The translations under genes and the position numbers were made by a program. A model generated the notes under the pieces. It was not told the origin of the DNA and ran no database searches. It was given only the letters and a program-made list of their open reading frames with translations. A DNA stretch of 64,000 nt, taken from assembly GCA_013398015.1 (NCBI GenBank), contig VZRR01012888.1:1-64000 (forward strand), in the 5' to 3' direction. This document shows, in pieces, positions 12,858 to 24,840 of this stretch (position 1 is its first letter; every line of letters starts with the position of its first letter). The DNA is from Oreocharis arfaki. Its lineage: Eukaryota; Chordata; Aves; Passeriformes; Paramythiidae.

Positions 12858-13140
12858 AGAGATCACAGGCTGGTTGAGGTGGGAAGGGACCACAGTGGGT
12901 CTCCTGGTCCCACGTCCCTGCTCCCGCAGGGCCATCCCAGAGCACATGGCACAGGATTGTGTCCAGATGGTTCTTCAGTGTCTCCAGTGAGGGAGACTCC
13001 ACACCCTCTCTGGGCAATCTGTTCCAGTGCGCGGTCACTGCACAGTAAATATGTTCTTTCTCATATTTAGGTGGAATTTCCTGTGCCTAGTTTTCTTCAT
13101 GTTGTCTCTTGTACCACCTTTCTCAGAGGCCTTTTTCCTG
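12858..13140 (-). mobile_element. CR1 non-LTR retrotransposon, 3' fragment
   Basis: On the minus strand this reads as the end of CR1 ORF2 followed by its 3' untranslated region. From about 13,032 downwards the translation includes HWNRLPREGVESPSLETLKN, the conserved C-terminal segment of CR1 ORF2. On the plus strand the hallmark GGTTGAGGTGGGAAGGGACC lies near 12,870-12,890, at the 3' end of the element. The terminal octamer repeats typical of CR1 tails are lost or degraded. The copy is 5'-truncated, with a fuzzy limit near 13,140, as expected from incomplete target-primed reverse transcription. A 108-codon open frame (12,712-13,038) starts in the element and reads out into unrelated sequence. 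It is a relic, not a gene. Confidence 0.92.
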
Positions 13141-16100
13141 TACCCTAAAGCATATCTGCCATTGTGCTGAAGATTGGATGTGTTGAAAATTAATTTCTCT
13201 TTCTCTGCATCATTATTCTGTCTCATCAGCTGTGTCCTGTGACAATGGTAATAGCTGCAGGTGCTCATTATAGGTAGGCCACAAACATGCACACCTTGGT
13301 GATGGAAATTCTACCTGGTTGGTGCCTAATCAGCTCTGTTTTGGAAGACAAGTGGAAAGGTTTCCAGTTTCATTGCTAGCTACACTTCTTGACCAGCTGC
13401 CCAGGTTTGGTGACTCTATTTTAGTGATAGCCAGTTTTGAAAATGATATTTTCTTGATATTAGGCAGAATTTGAAGTGGTAGTTAATTTCTAGCACCTTC
13501 TGAGCTAAAGACCTTTACTGAGCATTCAGAACTGTGTCTTCTAAGTGGGTGCATAAAATGAACTCTTACTGAACCAGTTTTTTGACTGGAATTGTACTTT
13601 TCAGTGAGCAATGCAACACTATGTTAAATATAAACTTTGTTTACCCTGAAGAGCAAATTTTGCTTGTTATGCTAAATTATGCTAAACAGAACTATATGGA
13701 GAACCTCTTATTTAAGTTAAACTCAGACAAAATGCCAATCAAGTTTTATTCAGTTTTTGTTCTTTCTTTCTTGTGTTTTTGCAAAATCCTCACTTATGGC
13801 CAGCTATCATAGTAAGATACATCACAGTGCATACGTGATTATGTCAGAACATGGAAGAAAACACAGAAAAATGGTTTCTTCAGCCACAGTAGAAGAAGAT
13901 ATAGTATAGCCATGATAGAAATAAATAACAATGATTTAATTAAAAATCTTTAGAATTACATTTTTAAATTGTAGAGGGATTTTTATAATGGTTCAAGATT
14001 GTCTATTTGTACTTTTTCTGGTGGGTTTCTTCTCTCTGTATAAAATGGAGGGCTCAGTTCCTGTATTTATCAGTCAAGGAAATCCACAGTTTACTTAGTA
14101 ATATGCAGCAGCTTTGAAATCCATGGATGACTCATGGATCACTCTTCCTTGTGGCCAGCAGTAGCACATTGCTGTGTTCTTTTAAGTTAAGTTGGAAAAG
14201 AAAATCTTTAAGACTTTATTCCTGAATTCTGCCAACAGAGCAATCTCCAACTGCTTGTGTTGAAAAATCCAACCTGAATGCAATGCCAAGTGCAGAAACT
14301 TGTGTGGAATATCATTATCTGAAAAATAAATACTATTTTAGGGTTTACCTAGTGCTTTGAAATATGAAATACGCACTTTACTTATGAAAAAACTTACTAT
14401 CGTTTATATACAGGGGATATATTAAATGAAGCTGGGGCTTTTTGGGGGTTATGTGTATTAAGATTGATGTATTGGCACATCTGCAAAACGGCCATCAGAG
14501 TGTTTTCTGCCAGGGGTTTGAGAAATCAGTGATCAGGCTGGTGCTAATCGAGAATGGTGCTTCTGATGAATTGGGGTCCCTATCTACCTGGGAATGCTGT
14601 AAACGAGAATGGTGAGAGCAGAGAGAAGCAGTAATTCCAACCCCTTGCCTGTTCACATATAAACAACTTGTATGATTATTAAAATCTCTGCCATGCCCTA
14701 GGGTAGCCAGTTGCTGAGTTGTACAATCATCAGGTATAACATGCTGATAAAACTGTATATGCCCTTGATTTTATTGCAAGCCTTTACTGTCACACTTGTG
14801 TGTTGATTGAGTTCATAGTTTTATATTCAGGACACAAAATTTACTATGCTTTGCATATTTTATTTGTGAAAAGTGTACCTTGTTGATCCAATGTAATACT
14901 TTACAGATCAAGCTACGTAGCCTGCTGGTTAAGATACACAGATTATTACCAACAGTAGATGAGTAAACAAGAATTTCATCAGCAATTGAGGAGAGCATGT
15001 TACTTCCACTGCAATGCTAATTTTCTTTTGTAAACACAGTGCTTTTTAAAATTCACTTTTAATACTGAATATTCTCTCAGAGCCTCTGTTGGGTTGGGGA
15101 GATTACACTTAAAAACAGGTCATGGAATTTAGGATGATTTATTTGTGCTATCCTGAGTTTGAATAAAGCCAATTATTCATTCATTACTGAACAACTTGCA
15201 ACTTGCTTGTATTTGTTTGTAAATTGGTTTTTACTAGAGTAAATGCACACTGCTAAAGGTTTATGTGTTATCAATTAATGCAGTTCTTTTCTTCTGATGA
15301 AATTAGTTATTCCTGGAACCAAGCTTAGGCATTATTGCCTTACTGAACTTGTAACAACAGTGCATTTTGACTGCTTCTATTGAGTTTAAATATATGTTTC
15401 TAGTCTATATTAAAATTCTAATTTCGTTTTTCCCAGGTTTTAATCTGCTTTTTAAAAAAAATAACTGCAGTTCAATTTTTCAGTAAATAGCTTTGTACTT
15501 TCTTCTTCCAAAGGTTCCTGTTCCATAGTTTTTTTTTCTTTTGTTGGCCAGCTAAGATTCAAATGTGAAAAATGAAACAAGATTGTTGAAAGAAACTGAA
15601 CATGGGCACCAGAAAGTTGTTCCTTGACAAGTTTTCAGTCTAACTGAACCCTTTGCCCAATTAATTGTTTCAGTATCTGAGGCATCTCTAGATCAAGAGT
15701 GAAGCAGCTTTAATTCTTGTCTTCTTGTTAACAATAAAATCTTTTATCTTTACTCAAAGAAAAGGGTTTCGTTTTCTCCTTTCGTTTTCTCACAGCTGGG
15801 TTAAGAGAGATGAGAGTGCGTTTGTTCGTGTACTTTAGCAAAGCTGGAAACTCTCAGCTGTTCCTGGAATTGACGTAACTGTAACTTAAGGACTTGCAGC
15901 ACAAGAATATTGGCAGCCTTATTAATAGTCAAAAAAAGCTCACATAAAAGATGTATCTTGGTTTAGATGTTGTTAATGCAGAGGCATCCACACAGCCTCC
16001 AGAATGGCATTTTACCTGTTAGAGCACTGTGCTTCTTGGGGTGGCTGAAAGACAGCAAATGGCAGTAAACTGAGAACACATTAATGAGCTGATAAGAATG

Positions 16101-17673
16101 CTGATAAGCACTGCTTCTTGCTCTTTCCCTGTCTCTCCTGCAGTCCAATAATAATTCTGAGTGTGCAGTAGAAGGATTTTGACATTTGTATTATGGTCAC
16201 TGTCAACTTATTCCTCCCTCTCCCCTGAAAATGCAGCTTCGGAAAATCATGATGGTGAAATAAAGAGGCCAGATCAGGCAGCTCTTGCTGTGCTTCCAGA
16301 CAAACTCTTGCCATCTTCAGGCTGATTCATCTGCTCTCAGTTACACACTGTTGAAAAACCCACACAGGCTCTGGGTCACACAGAGAATACAAAATATGCT
16401 AAGGTTGCTTTCCAGCTCCTTGGAGTTACTTTATCTATTTTGGCCTTGGTGAGGCAAATCTAAAGTAATCTACCTGAGAAAAATGACTGCTTGAGATGTC
16501 AAGAGCAGAGAGTATTCTAGGACATTGAAACTCTTGTTATCACACGGATAATTTTTACAGGGAACCTAAAGCTAAGCCTGTCTAGGTATTCAAGCATAGG
16601 ATTTAATAAGGCAGGTGTTTTACTGACATGCACTAGTTGGAAGCTGACATAGGCAGAAAGACATGAGACATTGTTTCCCTCAGATTATTTAGGTACAACA
16701 CTTTCTATTCCTGTATTTGATTTTGCACCACTATCAGATCTGCAATTACCACACTTGAAAACACTTAAAATGTTCTAGTGAATTCTATTGTCTAAAAATA
16801 TGTCAACTTCTGTGCCAAATGTGGAGATTGAAGTTGTCTTTTAAGCAACAGAAAAATGTCTCTGCTAATTGCACATTTAGAGCAAAAAGAAATAACTGAA
16901 TTAATTTCACTCAGGTTTAAGGAAAAGATGTGATTTGATTCATATGACAACATGTTGAGTTTGGTATTAATACTTAATTTGACTGAGACATAATCATACA
17001 GTCAAATTTCACAGACCATTGAGTAGATTGAGAGGACAAGTAGTCCAGCACAGTTCCTGTCACTTCTTGATCGTCAGGAGGTCTTGGTGACCTTATAAAA
17101 GGCTGAAAGTCATTCTCATTCCAGGCTCTTTGGTAACTAAAACCACTTGACAATACTATGCCAGTCCCATTCCAAGAGGGCCAGTGGTTTCCAATGACAG
17201 TAAATGAGCTGTCTTCCTGATCAGAGTAACTGTAAAATTTTGTGATGTTGCTATACCCATCAGACCACTGCAGTCTTTGCAGTCATGCTGAGCTTTGAGT
17301 GGGCAGTTATTGTGCTGTATATTGACCTTGGAGTCATAACTGCATGTTGTATGAAACCAATGTCTTGTGTGCAGCAACAGCAAAACGTGTGGGGATATCT
17401 GGATTAAAGTGGGATTTGATTTGTAGATGAAGTTTATGTTCATATTTACTTGTGTTTTCTCTGAAATAAATCTTTTGAAGTAGGATTTCTCTAAGCACCG
17501 TGCAGGTGAGCACCTTTTCATCCAAATGGACTTTGGTGCAAGAAGAGATCCTCTCCATAGGACCTTAACTCTCAGCTAAGCGTTCACAAGATGGAATGCC
17601 ACAGCGAGGCCAACGGCACTGTCCTTGCCTAGGACAGGGACAGTTAATTTGCTGTGACTAATTGGAAAACATA
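13141..17673. other. Unique non-coding sequence
   Basis: AT-rich sequence with no recognisable gene, retroelement or RNA gene. Open frames are short, none much above 75 codons, and random in character. A small duplication of TTTCGTTTTCTC occurs near 15,766-15,792. Confidence 0.6.
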
Positions 17674-17693
17674 TTTGCATATTAATATGCAAA
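17674..17693. other. 20-bp perfect palindrome with octamer-like half-sites
   Basis: TTTGCATATTAATATGCAAA is its own reverse complement over all 20 bases. With one more base on the left it contains the exact POU-factor octamer ATTTGCAT (17673-17680). The right arm gives ATGCAAAA (17687-17694), one base off the octamer. The geometry would suit binding of a POU dimer, but a chance palindrome in AT-rich DNA, or a cruciform-prone relic, is equally possible. I see no gene nearby to attach it to. Confidence 0.4.
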
Positions 17694-20600
17694 ATGAAAG
17701 TGCAAGCTGTGGTTTTGCCAAGCAATGGAATCATGTAAAAGATTGATGTATAAGGCAGCATACTCAAACTCTACATTACTTTGTATACTTTCTTCTATTA
17801 AAATGAGGGAAGTTGTTGAATTAGGGATGAGAGATGCCTACATTTATCAGCAGAGAAAGTGAAAGGATTAACTGAGAAAGGGAAATGTGGCCAAAAAATA
17901 GATAAATCCAGAAAACTTATCTATTTCTCTATTCAAATAGTCCAGTACTAAAGAAATGAACTATAAAAAAGTACTCTTGTATACCCAGACAGCCTAGTCA
18001 AGGCCATTATCTTTGCACCAAAAGGTGGATTTGAAATACATTTCCTAAATTTCTGTGCAGCATATGTAGGCAATGGGACACTACAGCCAGGATGTTTTAA
18101 TATAAAAAACCTGAGAGGTAGAGAAGACCTTCTTACACTGTCTAGGCAGCATTTCCTTTCCTTTTGCATTATGAGACCCCTAGAGGTAGAAAGGAAGGAG
18201 ATGCATTTGAGAAGAAGGTTTTGTAATCTGGTAAAGATGCTAATTTAGGCTTAGCTGAGATGGGCACAGTTAATGAAACAGCTTTATGAAGCTGAAAACC
18301 ACTATGACTTGCAATTTTCCTAAGCTCTTTTTAAGTAGGGAGAAAAGGAAGTCCTCCTGCACTTCTCATCTGGAACACTGAAATTACTTGTCCAAAGACT
18401 GTCCTTGTTGTGAAAAAGGATAGGGACATGAAATCCTATTTGTTCTTTGAACTACTTCAGCAATATTTCCCCCCCAAATGTTTTTGTTGGAGTAAATTGA
18501 ACCATTTGATGCACCTTGTCCCCAGGTGCTGTTTTCTCCTGTAACAGGTGGGGATCTGTTTAAGCAGATGAAGGTGATACCATTCAGAGAGGCATCTGCA
18601 GGTACCCTGACAATGTACCTCACTTCTGCTTTGATCTGCCTTGCTCTAGTCCCCTGACATGTCTGTGGTTTCTGACTGTCTTTGCTTTTCTGTACAGATG
18701 CTTATCTCCTTCACTTGCTTAATAGAAAATGGATTCTTCAGGTGGTTGCTCCCACATGGAAATTTTCTTGTTCCCCCATGATCTACTCTCTACACCAGGA
18801 ATTGTCTGTTTTGAATCAAAGAGTGGAATGCACCACTCTAGTTTTCCTTTTCAGGCACCTGTCAGTGTCACTGTCTGCTCCAGGAACTTCCTTCTGTCTG
18901 TTATTCTGTCCATGTCTGAGTGACAGCTCTGCCCCAGCTCTTTCAGCTGCTCCCGTTCTCCACTGAGCTGATAACAATCCTCAACGGAGGAGGAAGCAAA
19001 ACTCCTCAGATCCCCAGCCACTGGTATTACTGCATGTTTTTCTGTAACTCTGTCTTTAAGACAGCCAATAGCAACAGAATAAAGCAACTGCACTGCACGA
19101 TCTTGCAAAGTTTTGCCTTGGTGCCACATTTCTGTCCCCAGCACGAATGTCCAGACCGTCCCAGTGTCTGCGGTACAATTTCACCTCTGCTATGAGCAGC
19201 CATGCTAATGCTTGTTTTCTCACTCAGATAACCTGACAGGGGAAGAGATTTTAAAATGAGATACACAAAAATACATATAAGAAAATGATGCTCTTCTATC
19301 TTCTCTGATTCACAGCCCCTCCCTGTTAAATTTGGAGATGTAGTGAGAGTCACTGACTTCTCCGTGTGCCTTGTGCTAAGGGGCTCACATTTCTCCCTCA
19401 AACATACAAGGTATTTTGAAAATATTGTGCAATCTGCCATGTATCCTTCAATGTTTATATAGTCACTCAATTCACTTGAATATTATGTATTTATAGTTAT
19501 TCTTTGTCACTAAAAGAGACTTGAAACAGGAAACTGTTAAGGCTAAACCACTGAGGTTTTTTTCTGTATTACTTAATAAATATTTGGGTCTTAAGCTGTT
19601 ATGCTTTGTTGTCTTTAGACTTTGAGTTGGTATTTATATAGTTAGATATAGATATATATTTGGTTTAATGAAGGCCAGCAAAACTGGAATTGTCAAAGGC
19701 TTGTTGTACATAATCCAAGGAAACCTTTTCAATGCCACCAGGCTTCAATATATAACCTGTTCTTCCTGCAGTCACAAAGCTCATCTCTCCCTTGATCTAT
19801 TTGCTTCTTTATTAGCAAAATCATCTAGAATCACATGAGCTCGTGCACAATTATTTCTGCTCAGATTCTAATACTTTAGATAAATTTATGTCTATGAAAA
19901 CTTGTAATTTTCCATGTTTTGATCAATGTGCACATTCTGAACATTCTGAACCCATCCTTGCTAAAGTGCCCTTTGCTGAAGAGCCTATGAGCTGGAAATT
20001 ATTTCACTTTGAAAAACATCCAGTATATTATTAAAACCATTTCCTTTGTCATATCCCTACCCTGTTACTCACTGTTCTCTTCATAGAGGCTAATTAAACG
20101 TTATGCTGCTAATCAGTGCTGATAGATACAAAGTACTGTGGTGTCTTCTGGCATTATGGATTATGCTAATGGCCATCTGCCTATTATTGATAATTTGTTC
20201 CTCAGTTACTGGAGGGGGAGGAAGGAGCTGTTTGGTTAAGTATAAAAGGGAGCTATTTGGTTTATGATGCATTCAGCTGTATCACCAGTTGTCTTTAGCT
20301 ATTAAAGTTACTATGACTGCAAAGAATATAGTTTCATCAAGGTCTGAATTTTGTCTAGCTGTTGTATATGAAATTTGTATGTTCAGACAGCTAGAATACA
20401 TCACAAGTGATAAGAGCTTGATGGCAAAGAGCTTATTAAGTACTCAATCTGTTAAAACAAAGGTGGATAGATACATGACTAAATTTCATACTGCAGTTGT
20501 CTAAAATGCTATTGACTATGAAGAGTAAAAGGCCATGGAAAAAATCTAATTAAATTCCGTAACACGGAAATCTCTAACAAAATCTGTACGTATAGAGACT

Positions 20601-23600
20601 GCTTCAGACAACTGAAAATCTGAGCATACTCCATCGGCAGCTGGAAAGTGTCAATTATAAAAATTTGGAAGCTCTGCTCAGAGAGGTAATGTGTACTCCT
20701 ATTTTCATGTAGTGTGAGAGACAGGATCAGATATTCTCCAGTATGAAACACACTGGATAACAGTCCTTTAGCAGCCTATCAAAATTTGCAAAGCCATCAC
20801 GGGTTGTACCGAAGTTTTACTTGGCTGCTTTGTCTTATTTCTCAGCCAGAGCAGAGAGCTCTGACACACCCAGCGAGAACAGAGGAAACCCTGATGCTGT
20901 CAGCAATCGAGTTAGCTGGAAAATATCCACAGCCATTTCAAAACATGAAAACACAGCTTACTTTTCTGTAACACTTTTTATTGCTTCTTGATGAGCTACT
21001 GCAACATATGGAAAAACTGAAATTAGAAATTTGGAACATTTTGGTAGAAATTTTAAATAAAACACAATAGAGTTTTTCAACAAAACTTTCCCTAGAGCTA
21101 TTTGGGAATCATGTCAACACTTAAAGGAAAGGTTCTAAACAGTAATCACATTAAAGAACTACACATTTGACTTTTCTTTCTTGAGGAACTATGTAAGCGT
21201 GAAGCTTTGAGCAGATTATATTTCACTTTTTTCCAGGACCTCAAACTAATCTAAAATAGCTCAGTGCTAAGAAAGGGAAGCCTTCCAAAAAGAACTTGAA
21301 AACTCACTGAAGGAGAATGGATTGTTGTGTGGAAGGGGATAGTCTGAGTGATGGAATAGCAATTTTTGGCAAACACAGTCAGTGGTAACCACAGAATGTT
21401 CTGCAGCTACTGCTTTTCATTTGCCTTTCCAAGCAGTGTGTGTGAATAGCACACATCAGTAAAGACCTCAAGACTCCTCACAGTAGCCAAAACTTCACAA
21501 AACCAAGAGTTTGTATCATGATGCCTGTCAATGAAGGGCACCACTGGGAGCTCCCTCGGGCAATCTGAACAAACTCAGCTTGAATTCTGTGAGTGCTTTG
21601 AAGAGCCATTGAAATGCTGTATCAGTAAACTGAAGCACTGAATAGTGCAGTTTTCTCCGAATACAGTTCTTACAAACCAGGAAAGTATGAATGGCCAGAT
21701 TTAGCACAAAATGAAATTATTGCCATATATGCAATCTCTTTAAAACTGGCTAATATTCTCTCATGCAGCAGCAAAGCAGATTTCCCATGTGTTTCTTACA
21801 ATCTTATACTTCCATTAATCAACTAGCCTTACAACTTTGCAGAGATTTTAGGTGGATTTCCAACCCCCATGGCACTAACAAGCCATTAAGGGTCTAAGGA
21901 GCCACACCCTGGGCCTAAGGACCCTCCAGCCCTTCTAACCCCACCCTCACTTTTCTCCAGGATCCTTTTTCAAGCTCAATCTTTTCTGTGTTTTGTAGGA
22001 TAGGCTGAAGAAGCTGTCCCTTCACCCTATAATTGTTGTTATTTTTATTTTCTTTTTCTGAAGTATTTTTTCATTTTGTTTAGTCCTGTAGGTATCTTAG
22101 ATTCCCTAGGTACTTGAAGGTGGAGTATTGTAATTTTCAGTTATACCTCCTATTCTTCTTCTATGGCTAAAGACAAAAACACAGTCATCAGGGAGTCTCC
22201 ATGACTGATAACAGGTTTATGTCCTAACAACACTCCTATTTGCTCCCCTCAGGGTCACTCCTGAATCTAGCACATTGCTAGTACTTCCATAGAGGAAAAA
22301 ATATTCTTTAGACTGGTTTTGTTATATCAAGCATCTCATTTGAAGACTTCCTGAAAATGTTATTATCTGCTTCCAGAAGCTGAAAAAAAAATGAATCAAG
22401 AGGTATTGTTTAATCATCTTATTGAACAGTGGTGGTCACTTTGGAAAGAACTGACATTTGGAATTTATTATTATTATTATTTTGGTCTTTTGAGTACTTT
22501 CCTGCTTATGGAATCTGATTTTCCTGAGCAGGTGCTAGTTGTTACAGGTGATATTTATTACAGATCTGCTCTAGGAGATGTTAAGCAACAACAGTTCAGA
22601 AGAGTCACTGACTCAACAGTGCTGGTGCTGCTTTGCTGTTCTGCTTTGAGGAACAGATGGGAGGATAACGTGTACAAGAAGCACAAACCATGATGCTGAA
22701 TGCAGAGGTCAAAGGCAGTTGGGTACTCCAGTAATGGATCTTTGTATATCCAGGAGAATTATGTTTGTGTGTCCAGCTCTTTACAGGAATTCTAGACAGA
22801 CTGGCAGGATGCAAGTTCCTGAGTAAAATATCCCAGCGTGGTACCTGTTAACCCCTGTTATATAAAGAATGATATTGAGTTTCTCAACTCAGCTCTAAGA
22901 ACGGTTTCTAGAACTGCCAATGAGGATGAGGGAAATAGCTTGGGATTCCACAGGAATAGCTTAAAGGAGGGGAACTCTCTCCATTTGCTTCTTTAACTGC
23001 TTAGGTTCCAAACCTTGTTTATAAAGCACTTGTCTGCTGGGGTGAGGAATATAGATGCTCTTTTGAAAATATGTTGTGGATAGCCCCAAGGAAATCAGCT
23101 CTGTGCTTGTGAAAAGGACCATTGCCAGATGTGAAAGGCTTACTGGCATGAGAAAAGGTCGCTTCCGTGGGTTTGTCATGAAAAGTTGTAGCAGATTATA
23201 ATGATTGATCAGAGCAGCCAGGTTCTGGTGTGTTGACACCAGTGTTGTGACCCTTTGTTATTAAATGCAGGAGTCCTCTGCAAGCAAGCCAAACTGCAAA
23301 ACATCCTTGTGAAGGTACCACACAGATGATGGGGCAGCTGCAGAACTACTTGCTCTATGCTTTCACCAGGGAAATAAAAAGACACATTATGCCTAGATGA
23401 ATATTTTTAATTGCTTATGACTGAAGTGGGCTACATCTGTTTTCTATAGCAGTATAAGGAGTGTCAAATAAAAGACTGCAAAGTTTGCAGTCCCCCGTGC
23501 AAATGAGCATCTTAGGGGATTGGTTAAGGCAGTCAAGAGAAATTCAGTGCTTAAGCTAAAGGAAATTCACAGGAGAATAGATGTGAAAGCATTGTAGATG

Positions 23601-24801
23601 GCAAATTGATCTTGATATGCAGCATCATTTGTCCAAAGCCAGTGCCTTACTTTGGATACTCATGAAGGGAAATAAATTTTGAGTAATTGACTTGAAAGCA
23701 ATTTGTGCTGGGAATGATTTTAGTGAAATGTAGCTTTCAAAGGACCCCACAACTTGTCAAGGAACAAAAAATGCTTTCGTTGACCAGCTGGCAGTAGAGT
23801 TCAAAAGCAGTCAAAGAAAATGAAGCAAACTCAGTGTTTTTAGCAATTTGTTGGTATAGTAACCCCACGACTTGTGTTTATCACAGAAAATAAGTTGTTG
23901 GCTTTTAAATGAGGCAACACTTCATATGACAGAAGTGTGGCTCCAGTGCGGTTAAGCCATACATTAAACAGTCATGGGTTGTTTAAGCCTAATGAAAAAA
24001 AAATACATCCATGCCGTTTTTAAGAGTATGCTCCTGTCATGCCTAATTTCTGTGCCAGCCAGCATTGTCTGTGAGAAACTGAGCAGCTCTTTGGAAACAT
24101 ATCCCTCTGATTCACAGCTCTGTGTTTCATCCTGCAGTTTTTGTTCACAGTAATCTGCAAAAGAACCTGTTTGCCCTCTCTCGGGGTAGCAGCAGGAAAT
24201 AAATCTTGTCCTGCACATCGTAGATTTGACTGCAGTTCCACATGGCAGCCTGTGTTAGTGAGGGAGTCTGCTTTCTCATCACTGCTCAGAATATTTATTG
24301 TAAATCAGACTGTCAGGATACCATGGATTTTTAAAAAGTCTTCCTTGTTACAAAATGGCCTTTGGTGCTCTGGACTTGTTTTCTGCTTTGGTCAGGGTAG
24401 GTTTGTGACTATTTGGCTTTGTGATGCTGAGCTGGAGCCTTGCAAGCACAGCACTGAATTTTAGTAGGAGTTTCTGATGTCTGTGTTCCAGGTGAAGAGG
24501 AACAAGGCTGCAGAAACTGTGAGAAATGTGATGCTGAGGATGCTGAACAGAGGCACATGCAGATATTTTTTGTCATGGCCAGAGCACATATCTCGGTGTG
24601 GTTCACCAGCTGATTGCAGGACCACCAGAAGATAAATTTATTTAACTGTTGTAAACATTATGCTACCAGTAAGTAACTTACCAGGGAACACTGTATTTTG
24701 CTATGCCTTGTTTTGTAGCAAGGGTTGAGGAGAATGTGTGTTAACCCAGAGGATGTCAGAGAGAAAAATAACAGACGAATCCTTAGATTGAAGTTTTCTG
24801 T
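17694..24801. other. Unique non-coding sequence
   Basis: About 7.1 kb without a recognisable gene or interspersed repeat. The longest open frame is the 147-codon minus-strand frame at 19,027-19,470, overlapped by other frames and without a recognisable domain. The sequence at 20,091-20,260 is unusually dense in homeodomain-like cores (CTAATTAAAC, GCTAATCAG, GGATTATGCTAATGG) and could be a conserved enhancer. A (TTA)n run sits at 22,465-22,481. Confidence 0.55.
22465..22481. repeat. Short (TTA)n microsatellite
   Basis: Five to six perfect TTA units stand in otherwise unique sequence. The array is too short to be notable beyond being a possible length polymorphism. Confidence 0.9.
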
Positions 24802-24840
24802 GTGTCACAGGCCGAGGTGTCACAGGCCGAGGTGTCACAC
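24802..24840. repeat. 15-bp minisatellite, 2.6 copies
   Basis: The unit GTGTCACAGGCCGAG is present at 24802-24816 and 24817-24831, both identical, then as a partial copy GTGTCACA(C) at 24832-24840. The perfect identity indicates a recent duplication. The unit is more GC-rich than its surroundings and brings two CpG sites. Confidence 0.95.

Noticed and set aside
12712..13038. 108-codon minus-strand frame
   Set aside because: Its first part is the C-terminal end of CR1 ORF2, and the rest reads through into unrelated sequence. It is a retrotransposon relic.
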